The position numbers and the translations under genes were made by a program. Under the pieces are notes generated by a model. That model saw only the letters and a list, made by a program, of their open reading frames with translations. It ran no database searches and was not told where the DNA came from. From Myrica gale (taxonomy: Eukaryota > Streptophyta > Magnoliopsida > Fagales > Myricaceae), in NCBI GenBank assembly GCA_963930655.1, contig OZ005619.1, positions 23,238,371 to 23,302,370 on the forward strand: 64,000 nucleotides of DNA, written 5' to 3'. This document shows, piece by piece, positions 11,800 to 22,893 of this stretch. Position 1 is the stretch's first letter. Each line of letters opens with the position of its first letter.

Positions 11800-12440
11800 G
11801 ATCGGGATCCAATAGTACTGACCAATGGCCGGTCCGGTCCGGCTGGCCAAATCGATAATTTCGTAGAGTGAACATATCGGACCGGACATTCTAATAGAAC
11901 CGGTCCGGTCCGGATTGGACGGTTTGGGCCATGACATTTTGGGCCTTTTAATATTTTTACTTTTTAGGCCTTTTTTAGGGTTTTATTTTGGACTTTTTGG
12001 GAGGGAAAGGCCGTGAGGGAGGAGGGGGAGGCCGAAAGAGGGAGGGAGGCGTGAGGGAGAAGGGGGAGGCGACAGGGAGGGGGGATTAGGGTTTTCTGAA
12101 AATAGAAAAGAGGGGGTGCGGGAGAGAGAAGGGTTGGGGGTGCGCGTCCAATTCATCCAGCGCGTTTTTTTTTTTAAATGCTAAACGTTCGTTTTGGGGG
12201 GCACGGGAAAGAGAAGGGTTGGGGGGCACGAGTCCAATTCATCTAGAGCGTTTAAAAAAAAATACTAAACGCTCGTTTTGGGGGTTTATTTTTACCGGTA
12301 AAGATCAGTTTGTAGTGGTATACTCCGGTCTAGTTCCGATTTTCCATATAGGTAACCCGAAACCGGACCGGTAAATCCGATATAAAAAAAGGGGACCGGT
12401 TTGGCCAAAATTGGTCTTATTTTGGTCAAATTCATAGATT
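11800..12440. mobile_element. CCGGTCCGG-rich non-autonomous element (hAT-like?)
   Basis: Copies of GGTCCGGTCCGG or its inverse lie near both ends (11829-11845, 11877-11912, 12363-12405) and bracket a G/A-rich block (about 12000-12110). Clustered short motifs near the ends are typical of non-autonomous hAT-type elements. Termini and target duplication were not resolved. Confidence 0.35.
12115..12285. repeat. Tandem duplication, 2 x about 85 bp
   Basis: Two diverged copies with a period of 85 (GAGAAGGGTTGGGG at 12126 and 12211), each followed by GTCCAATTCATC, AGCGCGTTT or AGAGCGTTT, an A/T run, CTAAACGTTCGTTTTGGGG or a close variant. Confidence 0.8.
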
Positions 12441-13040
12441 TTTGTTTTTTTAAACGTATTTTTATATTTATGTATATAATGGGTTGGGTAGGATCTGTTT
12501 TTGTAGGCCGACCTCACCAAAATGACCCCTTAGGTTGGTAAAAATATTGGGGGCTATTTCTATCGGGTTGGTTGGCCTCGGTCGAAACCTGAAAATTCCT
12601 AAAAAAAATTTCCCTATAATAATTCTCCTTAGTCTATCATATTTTTTCTCGCTACCATTGCGAATCCCCAAAATATGATAGACTTCGTCCCAACTCCGAT
12701 TCGCAGTGGTAAGGCTATGTTTGGTTTCATGTTTAACAGTGTAATCTTACAAATATGATAATCAGATGTTCTTTTAGTCTACATTGCCAGTGGATGATGA
12801 ACATGCCATTCAAAACAGTTTTTTTTTTTTGTTGGAAGCCTACTATCATTGACTACAGTGCTTCCAACAAGGAGAGATGGAGAACAGCAAGCTTCGAGAC
12901 TGGCGAAGTACATGGACGGCACACAATGAGGCTAATACAGCTTTCACGAATCATTAACAACTTTGACATCTCTCTTAATACCTTCTTTACTTTAAGACGA
13001 CATTCTTCTGACCTGTCTGTCACAGCTTTCTCCATGCTCT

Positions 13041-16000
13041 TCACCTAGTTCCAGTTTCATTTGCTGCAGGAACCTTTGGAGGATAATTGCTCAAATCCAA
13101 GTCAATAAGTGACATATCGTATGGTACAGAAAAAGAATTTGAGGTGTCCGTGAGCAGGGAAGATTTAATTGCATCAGACTTTGAGCAATCAATTACAGAG
13201 TCCTGATTTTTTGGAGTACTTGAACTAGAAGACGAGAGACCGGAGAGCTGAATGTCATCCAATTTGTTTCCGAATATATGTTTGTTTCTTCTCACAGACT
13301 CCATCTCAGGACCAGTTGGCACAAAGGTGCGCGACCGATACTTCCTTGTTCCCTCGTCACCATCGTTGTGGTTGTACAGAACGTAATCATGGTAAGTTGG
13401 TGCAAACTGCAAAAAGATAAAGATCATCACCAGCATGGATATAGCAAAACCAGTCAAAGAAAATAATTAACAATAAACAAGTGACAAAGGTATGCTGGTT
13501 CAAGAGAAGCCACGAGCATATTCCATTAAGGGTAAATGAGGCACACGTTTTAGGTAAAACTTAGGGTCAAAGCATGTTGAAGACATTTAGGTGTTGTTTA
13601 TTTGCCAAAATTTTGGGGAATATTCCCGAAATTTTGGGAATCTTTACTTTATTGGGGTTTGTGAAAAGTAGAGTGTGTAAGTGTAAAAGTAAAAAATTTT
13701 GGAGTTGTGTTTGGCTTGCCCGAATTATTGGGACCCCAAAAATTTGGCGAAACAAACAAGTCCTTAAAACACGAGAGAGAGAGAGAGAGAAGAGAGAGAG
13801 AAGTTTCGTGTCTAATCCCTTATCATAAGAGGTAGAGTACAAAGCTCTCCACTATTGGCAAAAACGATGGCATACAGCTCACCTGGTGGACTGTGTCATG
13901 GTAAAAGTCATTTAACTTTAAGGCATGTGCAAGGCTTCCCGTCAAACCACGGGAGGCACCAATATTTGCACCAGCATATTCTTTGTACGGAAATGCATAG
14001 AGATGGCCGACAGCAGCAGCAAGCATCTCAACACATACAATGAAATTTTGAAATTGAGCAGCTTCCTTTGCATCCTTAATGAATCCGGACTTTGCAGCAA
14101 GAAAAACCAGAACACCCTAAAAAACAAACGAGAAATTCAGATAGATGGTGGATGAGGATACAATGCACAAGATTTCCTAAAAATGAAAAAAAGTATCATG
14201 CAACTTCCATGCTGTAACACCTGTCTTCATGCATGAACAGATGTTTCTGTGTTCGCGTGCCTGCGTGTGTCGAGTGAGTATGAGAAGGTGTTAATTGCTT
14301 TATGAGATGCAGGGTGGTGTCTGAAACCCCAAGGAAAAATAATTGTTCAACTTAAAATAGCAACTTTCACAACTTCTCCCATTATAATTTAGAAAAATCG
14401 GTTAAAAAGAAAAACAACATCTGAGAACAGTCATCCAAGCAGAACTCCATACTCTTAGTAGTTCTACCACTCTTTTCCATAGGAAAGACAAACAGACTAA
14501 CATGTACATGCTTAAGTTGACTAACAAATGAAATGCTAAGGGAAGTTGTCCCAAAAAAGGTTATTAAAACGATCTTGACGGTCACAAATTTCATGCTTCC
14601 TTGACGTTGCTTTTCAACTCATGCAATAAGATAGCGAAAGGAGTGTCAAAGATGTACCTGCCAATAAGTCAGGAAAACAACAGATTTGATTAAAATAAAT
14701 TTTGGCACTGGATTGAATGGCTGAAGCAGATCTTTGCATGCCATATAAAACAATGCCAAAGCATAAAGTGCCATTGTATAGGAGATTGTATAGACAATAG
14801 TGAGATACAGGTACGACTGTTTCGGACTGAAATTCCCATCTTCATATTTTCCTTTTGCATAAAGTACAAGAGTGACAGCAACTAAAATGGGCTTCAAAAT
14901 CACAAATTGCAAACACCCCTGCTTGCACCTACGTATAAAACGCCTGTATTCAAAGTTTCAGAGATCAGAGCTAATCAAACAGATCTCAATGATGAAATAT
15001 TCCAATATATAATGCACTTTAAAAGACTGTAAGTGAATTGCATATAGTGTCCAAGCAACTATTTAAGTTAAGGTCCAGCTATCCATATGGTGCAGAGAAA
15101 CTAAATTCCCAAAAATAATCCAGTGCCAAGATAATTCATAGATACCAGGGTTTATGCTGAAAACTATGAACACTTGCCCAAGATTAAGAGTGGAGAACAC
15201 ATTCCCAAGTACACAAACATGGCGAGTTTTCCCAGGGAGGAATGGGGTAGGTTGGGGGAAGAGAGAGAGGGGAGGAGGGGGAAGGAATCTATTGCTTCAC
15301 ATGTATGCATGCAGATAGCTGAAGGAGAAGACTTCGTATAGGGAAACTCACCCATCCAGCGGCATTGGAGGGAAGCAGCATGTCATTAGACACCATGATG
15401 GCTTCAGGACCCGACCACTTAAACTTAGTACAACAGCTCCTGGGCCACCAACCCATGCCAGGCATAGTGACAGAAAGTTATAGATAACCCATGCTTCATA
15501 GCTGAAACAGCACAAAGTTTATAAAACTAATATCAGATATCCCTATCAGGACAATCTCAATAATTTCGGATTCTTTAATCCCCTAAATTTTGGAAGGGAC
15601 ACCTGTTAAGACCCAGGGACTAATAAAACAGATTCCTTTTCCAATAATAATAAAACAAGTTCTTTTCACTCCGGTAAACAGAGAAAACAAGGCAGCGGGA
15701 AATAGAAATGAACAGATACCTCCTCAAACAATAAACAAACAAATAACATACACACAATAAACCAAAGGAAAACAATCTTAAGCCCGGGTACTACCCTTGT
15801 TTCTGAGAAACACCTGTCTGCTTAAAACAAGCTTTAATTAGACCATCAGACACAACACAATCACCTAAGCAGAGCTGGACGAAATACGTGCATAGTAATT
15901 AGCTCCCCACAATAAGATTCTGAAGAACCTCATATGACCCGTTTGCAGGTTGCATTTAGAAACCTTACAAGAGATAGGTCAGTAAAGGGACTAATCTCAT

Positions 16001-17671
16001 CTTAAGTTTGATAGGAATCTTAAAGATCCTCTTTGGTATATGAGAGAGAGAGAGAGAGAGAAGGTGGGCTAGTTTAGTGTAATGGTAAGGTGTTGCATGA
16101 ATGCCAGTCTCACATTGGATAGTAGATGGAATTGAGTTCTATAAGTTATTCTAAAGGGCCTTAATTCTAAATGATTAGTCCTTTTGGACTATAGAGAAGT
16201 GAGACAAGTGTTTACTTGGGTCATCGCAAATGTTATTGCAGTCGGGCTACTAAACACCATGTGGTGCTGATGCAAGTCAGTGCAACATAGGCTTTTTGAT
16301 GTGGCAAGCACTTCTCTGGGTCATCACGATTGGATTGCCTCACATTCCCACTAAAATAAGACTAAAAGTGGTCATTTTATTGTCCTCACATAGCTGTATT
16401 GTCATGAATGACAGCAGAACTCCTGCTGTAACACCAAATCACTACCATTGCAACCAATAACACAGCTGCCACCACCACCCTAACACCTACCATCATCACC
16501 AATGCTGACACAATTCAGGCACCATTCGTTCAGGAAAGAGTATAGTGAATTTCTTGTCACAAAAAAACTATGCTTTGGTGATTAATAAACAATCATGAAG
16601 ACTAATAGAAGTTGGGATACAAATAGACACTTCAATGAAGTGGCTTGATTAGTTTCAGGCCACAACTACGCTGCCTACACATCTAGTTCTTTGAAACATG
16701 CAGAGATTATAATTACAAATAAAGACAGAGAACTTACACTTCCCGGATGGAATTAAAATAGATTGAGCCCTTAGGCAAAACCAGGGCCAAGAAAGACATT
16801 AATGCATATACCTGTCATGCAAAAGAAAAATCAACACCCATAGTGAACAACTCCAAAGAACATAAATGCCACACAAATTAGCAATTTTCAAAGTGTAGCC
16901 TTCTGAAAATATTAAGGCCAAAGAATTGGGAAGAATGAGGGAAAATGAAAAGATAAAGAAGGCCAACGCTGAGGTATGGCATAAATGGCATACATTATCA
17001 AAGGACACAATGGATGAGATGAATGAGAAGCAAAACAATTCTTCCCTACAAACTAAACATCATTTCTGGGGACGTGCGGGCATGCTGAACCAACAAGAAA
17101 GATCTCAGAGTTTAATAAAAAAAAATTCTCCGAGAGTTCCAAATTCCATTTCTTCAAAAATAAGTCAAATCATTCACCTTCAGCAAAAGCAAATGAGTTT
17201 GAATTCTATGAACGATCCAAAGACCTAACAGAAATCATGCACTACATCCCAAGCAGACCTTCTTATTCTCCCTAACTTTTCTACAATTCATGACCACTGG
17301 AAAATATACACAGGCTATAAGCAACAAAGCAAAACCAACGATTTATGTAAACATGAGGCAGAGACTGAGGCCGCATTATATCGTGAGTGCATAAGGTTTC
17401 AGGCCGAGCTTTCCCAACCAGCAAATCGCATCTCTAGCAAATAATACACCCCGAGACAAGATACAAATCCATCATGTTAACAATATTTTCCTGAATACCA
17501 AGTCGAAACACTAACCGGAACCATGAAGATAATGCGGACAATTAATCGCTGATAAGAAGGTTCGGTGTAATTCAAAAGATGTCTGTAGATGTGCATAATA
17601 GCTAGGCCAATGGCTCCGACCGCGCAAATAAAAGCAACAATGCTAAAATAGATTGGCACCATTTCCCACAT
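13041..17671 (-). CDS. LAZ1/TMEM184-type (DUF300) membrane protein, 421 aa
   Basis: Multi-pass DUF300/OSTalpha-fold protein; plant members include LAZ1, involved in vacuolar function and cell-death control. Exons in order: 17671-17516, 16811-16738, 15501-15352, 14943-14658, 14116-13883, 13406-13041. All have GT-AG borders, total 1266 nt, in frame. Family motifs: HIYRHLLNYTEPSYQR, FNSIREVYEAWVIYNFLSLC, GGPGAV, DGRFIRRCKQGCLQF, YTISYTMALYALALFY, FNPVPKFILIKSVVF, GHLYAFPYKEYAG and FYHDTVHQFAPTYHDYVLY. There are about seven hydrophobic spans, then a hydrophilic Ser-rich tail with RTFVPTGPEME. The start is the first ATG after the leader acceptor (MWEMVPIY); the ATG at 17662 (MVPIY) is the alternative and is closer to many homologues. 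Probably the orthologue of Arabidopsis At5g26740, from memory. Confidence 0.93.
13590..13763. mobile_element. PIF/Harbinger-type (Tourist-like) MITE
   Basis: 174-bp element in intron 5 of the DUF300 gene. Its ends GGTGTTGTTTATTTGCCAAA and, on the other strand, GGACTTGTTTGTTTCGCCAA form about 30-bp imperfect terminal inverted repeats. It is flanked by TTA at 13587-13589 and 13764-13766. The 3-bp TWA target duplication and GG..TTGTTTG ends are typical of Tourist-like MITEs. Confidence 0.8.
13770..13803. repeat. GA microsatellite
   Basis: GA-rich run with one interruption, next to the MITE in intron 5 of the DUF300 gene. Confidence 0.85.
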
Positions 17672-17870
17672 TTCGAAAAATCTTCCAACAAAACTCGGAC
17701 CCTGCGCGCAAGAACAGGACTGATACAGAGAGAATGAATAAATAAATAAAGTCAAGGAGCGGTTTCGATACTATACAAATAGACACAGAGAAAAAGCAAT
17801 TCATGAGAATAATCTTACCTTGTGTCTGTAGTCGACAAGATACTATGTTCTACGCTGGTATTGAGATAAT
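17672..17870 (-). other. Leader of the DUF300 gene with 5'UTR intron
   Basis: Upstream of the ATG the minus strand shows an acceptor (TTGCGCGCAG|GGTCCGAG, about 17702) and, further up, a strong donor (ACACAAG|GTAAGATT, at 17819). A non-coding first exon thus begins upstream of 17820 and a leader intron of about 115 bp precedes the coding exon. Confidence 0.6.
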
Positions 17871-17910
17871 TGTGACAAGGAGTGGTTATGCGGTTATGCC
17901 GAATTTGTAG

Positions 17911-17919
17911 AAACCCTAA
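17911..17919 (+). promoter_or_regulatory. telo-box (AAACCCTAA)
   Basis: A perfect AAACCCTAA lies about 90 bp upstream of the leader donor, around the presumed start of the DUF300 transcript. Telo-boxes are known near transcription starts of many plant housekeeping genes. Its role here is inferred from position only. Confidence 0.45.
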
Positions 17920-18502
17920 TCCCTGCCGTCGCCGACAACAGAAATAAGAAAGGTAAAATACATCGCTTAGGGAGCAATAAGTTTGATACTTTCACTATAA
18001 TATCAATAGAAGGAATTGACGCCATCTTCGGATAATTGAGTGGGGTTACTTATTAGGGAGAATATAACGAATTTTACCGGATCGGGGATCGGGACTTCAA
18101 CTAGGAACAAGGGCGAAATACACCAGAAAAAGAAGACATCATATTTGAAGGGTGTGTGAAAATGCGTGCAAAGAGAAACAGGTAAAAACAAGAACAGAGG
18201 CTTCAGCTGCAGCCAATGATGCGGAGATCACAATCTTTTCGGTAAGCAAAAACTAATACTAACTCGATTTTTGTTAAGACACCAGCCCACAGAAGAAAAC
18301 CAAATGATAGGAAGCCATATGGAATAAGATTTTATAGAAATATATAATGTGAACCGGCGGAACAAAAATTGATGTTCTGATCTGTCAGTAAACAGAAATA
18401 CATATTTTTTGTTTTGTTTTGCGGGGCTTAATAAATTTCTATTTACAAATAAAGAATCCCGTTTCTTCTCTTTGATTTTATGGGTAAGTAATAAAGAAAT
18501 CC

Positions 18503-18754
18503 CTTTTGGGCCAAAACGAGAAGCCCATCGTCACCCATATCACCTAGACGGGTCTAGCAGGAGGTCATACTCGAGACGAGAAATATCTTTCGTTTTTTAG
18601 AGGAAGGGCCCTTTTGGGCCAAAATGAAAAGCCCATCGTCACCCATATCACCTAGACGGGTCTAGCAGGAGGTCATACTCGAGGCAGAGGAAGAGCTTCT
18701 CGGGTCAACCCGACGAGGCTACGAGAAATATCTTTCGTTTTTTTAGAGGAAGGG
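18503..18754. repeat. Tandem duplication with a 40-bp length difference
   Basis: Unit 1 (about 18503-18607) and unit 2 (about 18608-18754) both run from CCCTTTTGGGCCAAAA through CATCGTCACCCATATCACC and GGTCTAGCAGGAGGTCATAC to ATATCTTTCGTTTTTT and AGAGGAAGG. Unit 2 carries about 40 extra bases (GGCAGAGGAAGAGCTTCTCG and on) that unit 1 lacks. Confidence 0.9.
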
Positions 18755-18823
18755 AGAAAAGAAATGGGGATGTTTGAGATTGAAACTTTCGGGTATTGGG
18801 ATTTGTGAAATATTATAAAGTAA

Positions 18824-21800
18824 CGAAAAAATTTCACTTTGCACTCCCAAAGTTTGGGATCATTTCTAAGTTACACCCACTTTTATTAATTTCGTTAGAT
18901 TTGTACCTTAAACTACCATTTTCCGTTAACTTCCACTCTCCAGTGCAAATTACCGTTACTTCTCACGGCAAACGAAGGATGTGTTGTCCACATGACCACC
19001 TAAAATGACGATTTCCCGTTTTGCCCTCCCTATAATGAATATACAAGTTTGGCCCTGGTTTAGGTGGTCGACGGCACTGGCTCCAAAAGTTTCTGGAGAA
19101 GTAGATACAAGTGTCAGTGGTGGTCAGTTCACTGGGTCTGCCATTGTTAAAGGTTGCAACAAGAGGTTCTGGAGAAAATGGCACAAGAAGTTCATAAGTG
19201 GGAGCAACAAATATTGTAGTCCAGTAATGCTCATTAGGATCATGTCGTGATGTAGCAAACTCCCCTTTTGCATTGCTCAGGACTTGAAGAAGCGCTGATA
19301 AACCTGGAGTCCATGTCTTCATTTTTTTTTTTGCTTTTTTTCCGGAACGACTAGTGATCACAAAGTAAAAGAGAGGTAAGAGAGTGCGAGACTACTCATG
19401 GAAAATATCACTGAACAACTTAAGTAACTAACAGCTTTACAAGATCAATCCAACTATGGCAGCACCTTGTAATCTAAAGGCAATTTGTTCTCTATATTAC
19501 ACATAGGATTAACAATTCCCAAAATCCTGTGAGTATTAAGTACAAGAAGAGGGCCAGACAAAATTAGATAGTATGCTTGATATCCAGCAGGCTCTGCCCA
19601 AAAAGTCCATCTACCCAGAAATGCCACCAGTATTTAATAGGAAATAGTGGTCGTCCGGTGAGATTCAACAGAAAAGAACAAAAACGGTCTGTGAAATCAA
19701 GTGCTTGATAAGGATGAACTCTCGTCATCTGAGGAACCAAAATGCTACCTTCCATTAAGCCCAGGAAATACTTGTGGAAGAGTTGGATTCATAGGCATAG
19801 GAAATTGTAGGGCTGCACCTACTATCCCTCACCACATGAATATACGGAATGGATGAGCCTCTTCTTTAGCTGAGTTCCCATGGAAATATTCAGTTATTTC
19901 CTTCACTAGCGAGAGAGCAACTCTCTCCTCGGATTGGTCAATTCTGAAGAAAATAAAGCAAAAGGAACTTTCAAACCATTTTGGGTCTGAACTGACTGCT
20001 AGTGCGCTGAATGTGTTTGGAAGCGATCTTCCTGATGTACAGGATGCAAATGGGAATCAAACAAAAGATTCAATGGAGAGTAATCAACGTGCACTAGCCA
20101 GTGCTAAACCTGAGGGGAAAAGATGGTAAAGAAAAAAGGAAAAAAATGTAGCGGGATGTCTGAAAACTAAATCACTTTCGGGCCTAGCCGATGTGAATAT
20201 AAACCTCGCAACGAATAGTTCCTTTTTGACAGAAAGCTTGGGGATGGGCCGCCGCATTCGCAGTGGTAAACCTAAGCAAAAAAAAAACAGGGAGAGAAGG
20301 AGCAAGTCCAACATGTCTGCAAACCGAACAAGCAACTGACATACCAGATTTGAATGGGAACAGTGCTACAAAGTTTTAATGGAAGTAATGCTGAGCCTGA
20401 CTTATTGGTTAAAGATCGACAAGACATCAACATTGTCTCCGCAGAAGCTAAACCTAGGAAGAGAGGCAAAAAGAGGAAGAATAATGCTATTTCTCAGAAA
20501 GAAGGAGGTCAAAACGGAAATTGTCACTTTAGGTGGTCACGTGGACGACACGTCCTTCGTTTGCGGTGAGAAGTTACGGTAATTTGCGCTGGAGGGTGGA
20601 AATTAACAGGAAGTGATAGTTTGAGGTACAAATCTAATGAAATCTGAAACTACGTTTAGACCCTAGAATATACCTAGAGGGGGTGAATAGGTATTTAAAA
20701 AATAATCTACACTTTCTTTTTATCACGGGAAGATAGCTCAGGTAAATTTCAGTCAATCAACACTTAACTATCTGTAAAAAATACAACCTTGGTAGATTTT
20801 ACAGCACCTAGACTAAACAACAATAAGATCTGGACAACAAGTATACAATCTCAGCTATATGAATTTTACAGCAACACTAATACAATATAATATCAATTTT
20901 ACAGCAACAATAAAACCAAGAACATAGCAAATTTTCCAGCAACACAAAATCCAATACTATATGATTTTCCAACCATAAATCAAATCAATTGCGAATTTAC
21001 AGCAGCAAGATATTCTCAATAATTCGACTACTTTAAACTAGAGACAATGAGATATATGTAGCAGCTATACAATCAAAACAAAGTATGATTTACAACAACT
21101 ATCTTATCAAGCGACCTGCAGATTTTTCAGCACATTAAAACTAGGACTATGTGAACGTTTACAACAACTGAAAGATCAAGATCAAGTGATATTCCAGCAC
21201 TTGTAAAATCAAGAGTCAAGTAATAAAGCAACAACACTATGTCCAGAAAATCCAGCTATATGATATGACAATATCAGAACCAAGATCAAGCAAATCAGAT
21301 CTAATAACAAGATCAAACAACAGTAACTGATATGCTTATAATGGATCACGTTTCCAACGCTTAGATCTGCAAAATGATAGACAAGATATTGGTTAGTAAA
21401 TCAAGATCAAAATTCCAGCAACCTAGATTCTAAAAGATGCAATCAATTTCAGCAACCTAAATGCACAAGATACTAATCAAAATAAAGATCAGCACATGCA
21501 AACACTACAAGAACAACAAAATCAAACCAACACCAAGATTTTGTTGACGAAGTGAAAATCTCTTAAGGATAACTTCCAACAAGAGATAAAAACACTCCGG
21601 GTGTGCGAAGGCAACACCAACCGATCCACTATGAGCTTATAAACTTTACAAGATGGTGATCAACATGAAACTCCCTTCATATTTCAGATCCCCCAATCCT
21701 TCCGTAAAGTCTCCCAAGAAAACTTTCTTGGCTCGGTGCCCAGTACACGATTCTTCGACCAGCAACTCTAGTCAACTCTAGTGGATGTCAACGAACTCGT

Positions 21801-22495
21801 CAACCCTTCTTCAACTGAAAACTTTCAGCAACGATCGATATTGAGAAACCCCTCAAGATTCTTCAATTTCGGTGATGCGATCTCCACAACAATCGTGTAG
21901 GAAAGAATGACCCTTCAATCAGCAACCTTCCACACTCATAACCTTCCACCAGAGGGAAGCTAACACACTCTCACCTTCAGATCTCGGTTAGAACCGAATC
22001 TTGCTCAAGAGAGAGAAAATGGGAAAATCGCATAGAGAGAATTTTCTGGAGTTTTTGGCTTAGTCGATAAGTGAATGACGTCCAGATCAGTAGGGAAGGT
22101 TGTATTTGGGTTTTGTGAGGGTAAAATAGTCAAAACGAAATTGTTTTAATGACTGGGCAACTTTCTAGAAGGTCTATACGATATCTGCAGAATTCCCGCT
22201 AGGCTGACCCAAGGCTAACCCAGCCAACCGAAATCCGTCTAACAGCTCAGCAACTGTCTCCCAACCATTCTAGATGCACCCAGCACCTTCCAGAAACTTT
22301 CTCCTTAGCTCCACGACCTTCTAGACTTAATCAAGTTGCTCTTACAATTCTAAAAATAGAAAAATACATTTATACAAAGAATTGTTTTGACCATGGAAAT
22401 TATGCCAATTTTACATAAGCACTTTCAAAATCAATACAAGTTGGTGCAACTTAGAAATGACCCCAAACTTTGGGGGTGCAAAGTAAATTTTCCCC
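18824..22495. mobile_element. Non-autonomous Mutator-like element (MULE) with long TIRs
   Basis: Flanked by a perfect 9-bp direct repeat ATAAAGTAA (18815-18823 and 22496-22504), the size diagnostic of Mutator-like elements. Terminal inverted repeats are about 200 bp: left 18824 to about 19030; right from about 20508 to 22495, interrupted by the solo LTR. Both arms share AATTT(C)ACTTTGCAC, CCCAAAGTTTGGG, GGTACAAATCTAA (inverted) and GTGGTCA..TGGAC..AC. The interior (about 19031-20507) encodes no transposase but has gene-like stretches, so it may be a Pack-MULE carrying captured DNA. No intact gene is present in it. Confidence 0.85.
20645..22427. mobile_element. Solo LTR, 1783 bp
   Basis: Begins TGAAAC and ends CTTTCA, so it has TG...CA termini within a short inverted TGAAA/TTTCA. 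It is flanked by identical 5-bp repeats AAATC (20640-20644 and 22428-22432), as expected for LTR-retrotransposon integration. There is no internal coding domain, so it is a solo LTR or a very small element. It sits inside the right TIR of the MULE. The interior has many TTTACAGCAAC-type repeats (about 20800-21530) and ACCTAGAGGGGGTGAATAGG near the start. Confidence 0.85.
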
Positions 22496-22802
22496 ATAAA
22501 GTAAATTTTTTTAATAAATACTATAATAATGAAAAATTATACCATGAATTTTTTAATATTAATCTCAAATAATTAGCCCCCCACAGACCAAAATTAGATA
22601 GTCCTAACTCCCGAGTAGGAGGAGTAGCCACCGATGTGGAGGTTTGGAAGGCCATACATTTTAAGTAGAGGGGGCGTTGGCCTTCTCTGACTCTCCTTTT
22701 CCTCTCCGTTGCTCTGTACGTGTTCCTCACCCTATCCTCTTCCCCATTGAACCGTCCACGCCGCCCTGTACCTCTTGTCTGAGTATCTCCCCCGTTCCGT
22801 CG

Positions 22803-22810
22803 TATTTATA
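22803..22810 (+). promoter_or_regulatory. Candidate TATA box of the RH3 gene
   Basis: TATTTATA lies 84 bp before the RH3 ATG in a pyrimidine-rich context. This would put the start near 22835 and give a leader of about 60 nt. Based on position only. Confidence 0.4.
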
Positions 22811-22893
22811 GTTTGCTCTTCTTATTAGTACTTTGAACAAGCATATTTTACTTATCAACCATTGTAATCCTACGAACTTGTTTTGCTTTCGAA

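Larger units (their letters stand above)
9452..13040. other. Transposon-derived intergenic DNA
   Basis: Non-coding. Contains an AT-rich stretch (about 10450-10650), an LTR-like remnant (about 10770-11600), a CCGGTCCGG-rich element with a purine-rich block (about 11800-12440) and the short 3' flank of the DUF300 gene. No protein gene is supported. Confidence 0.6.
18766..22580. mobile_element. Outer AT-rich MITE, split by a later insertion
   Basis: The left half (about 18766-18823, GGGATGTTTGAGATTG up to ATATTATAAAGTAA) and right half (about 22496-22580, ATAAAGTAAATTTTTTTAAT up to ATCTCAAATAATTAGCCCCC) together match the layout of the related copy at 24061-24215, which is uninterrupted. The halves are separated by the MULE at 18824-22495. 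Outer ends are approximate, and no clear target duplication was seen. Confidence 0.65.

Noticed and set aside
16060..16400. SINE-like sequence with a tRNA A-box-like head (GGGCTAGTTTAGTGTAATGG)
   Set aside because: No convincing B box, 3' tail or target duplication was found, so it is only noted here as a possible repeat in intron 2 of the DUF300 gene.
18963..19361. 132-aa minus-strand ORF as a gene
   Set aside because: It runs into the MULE inverted repeat and begins in a poly-A/T tract; best read as captured or chance coding inside the element.
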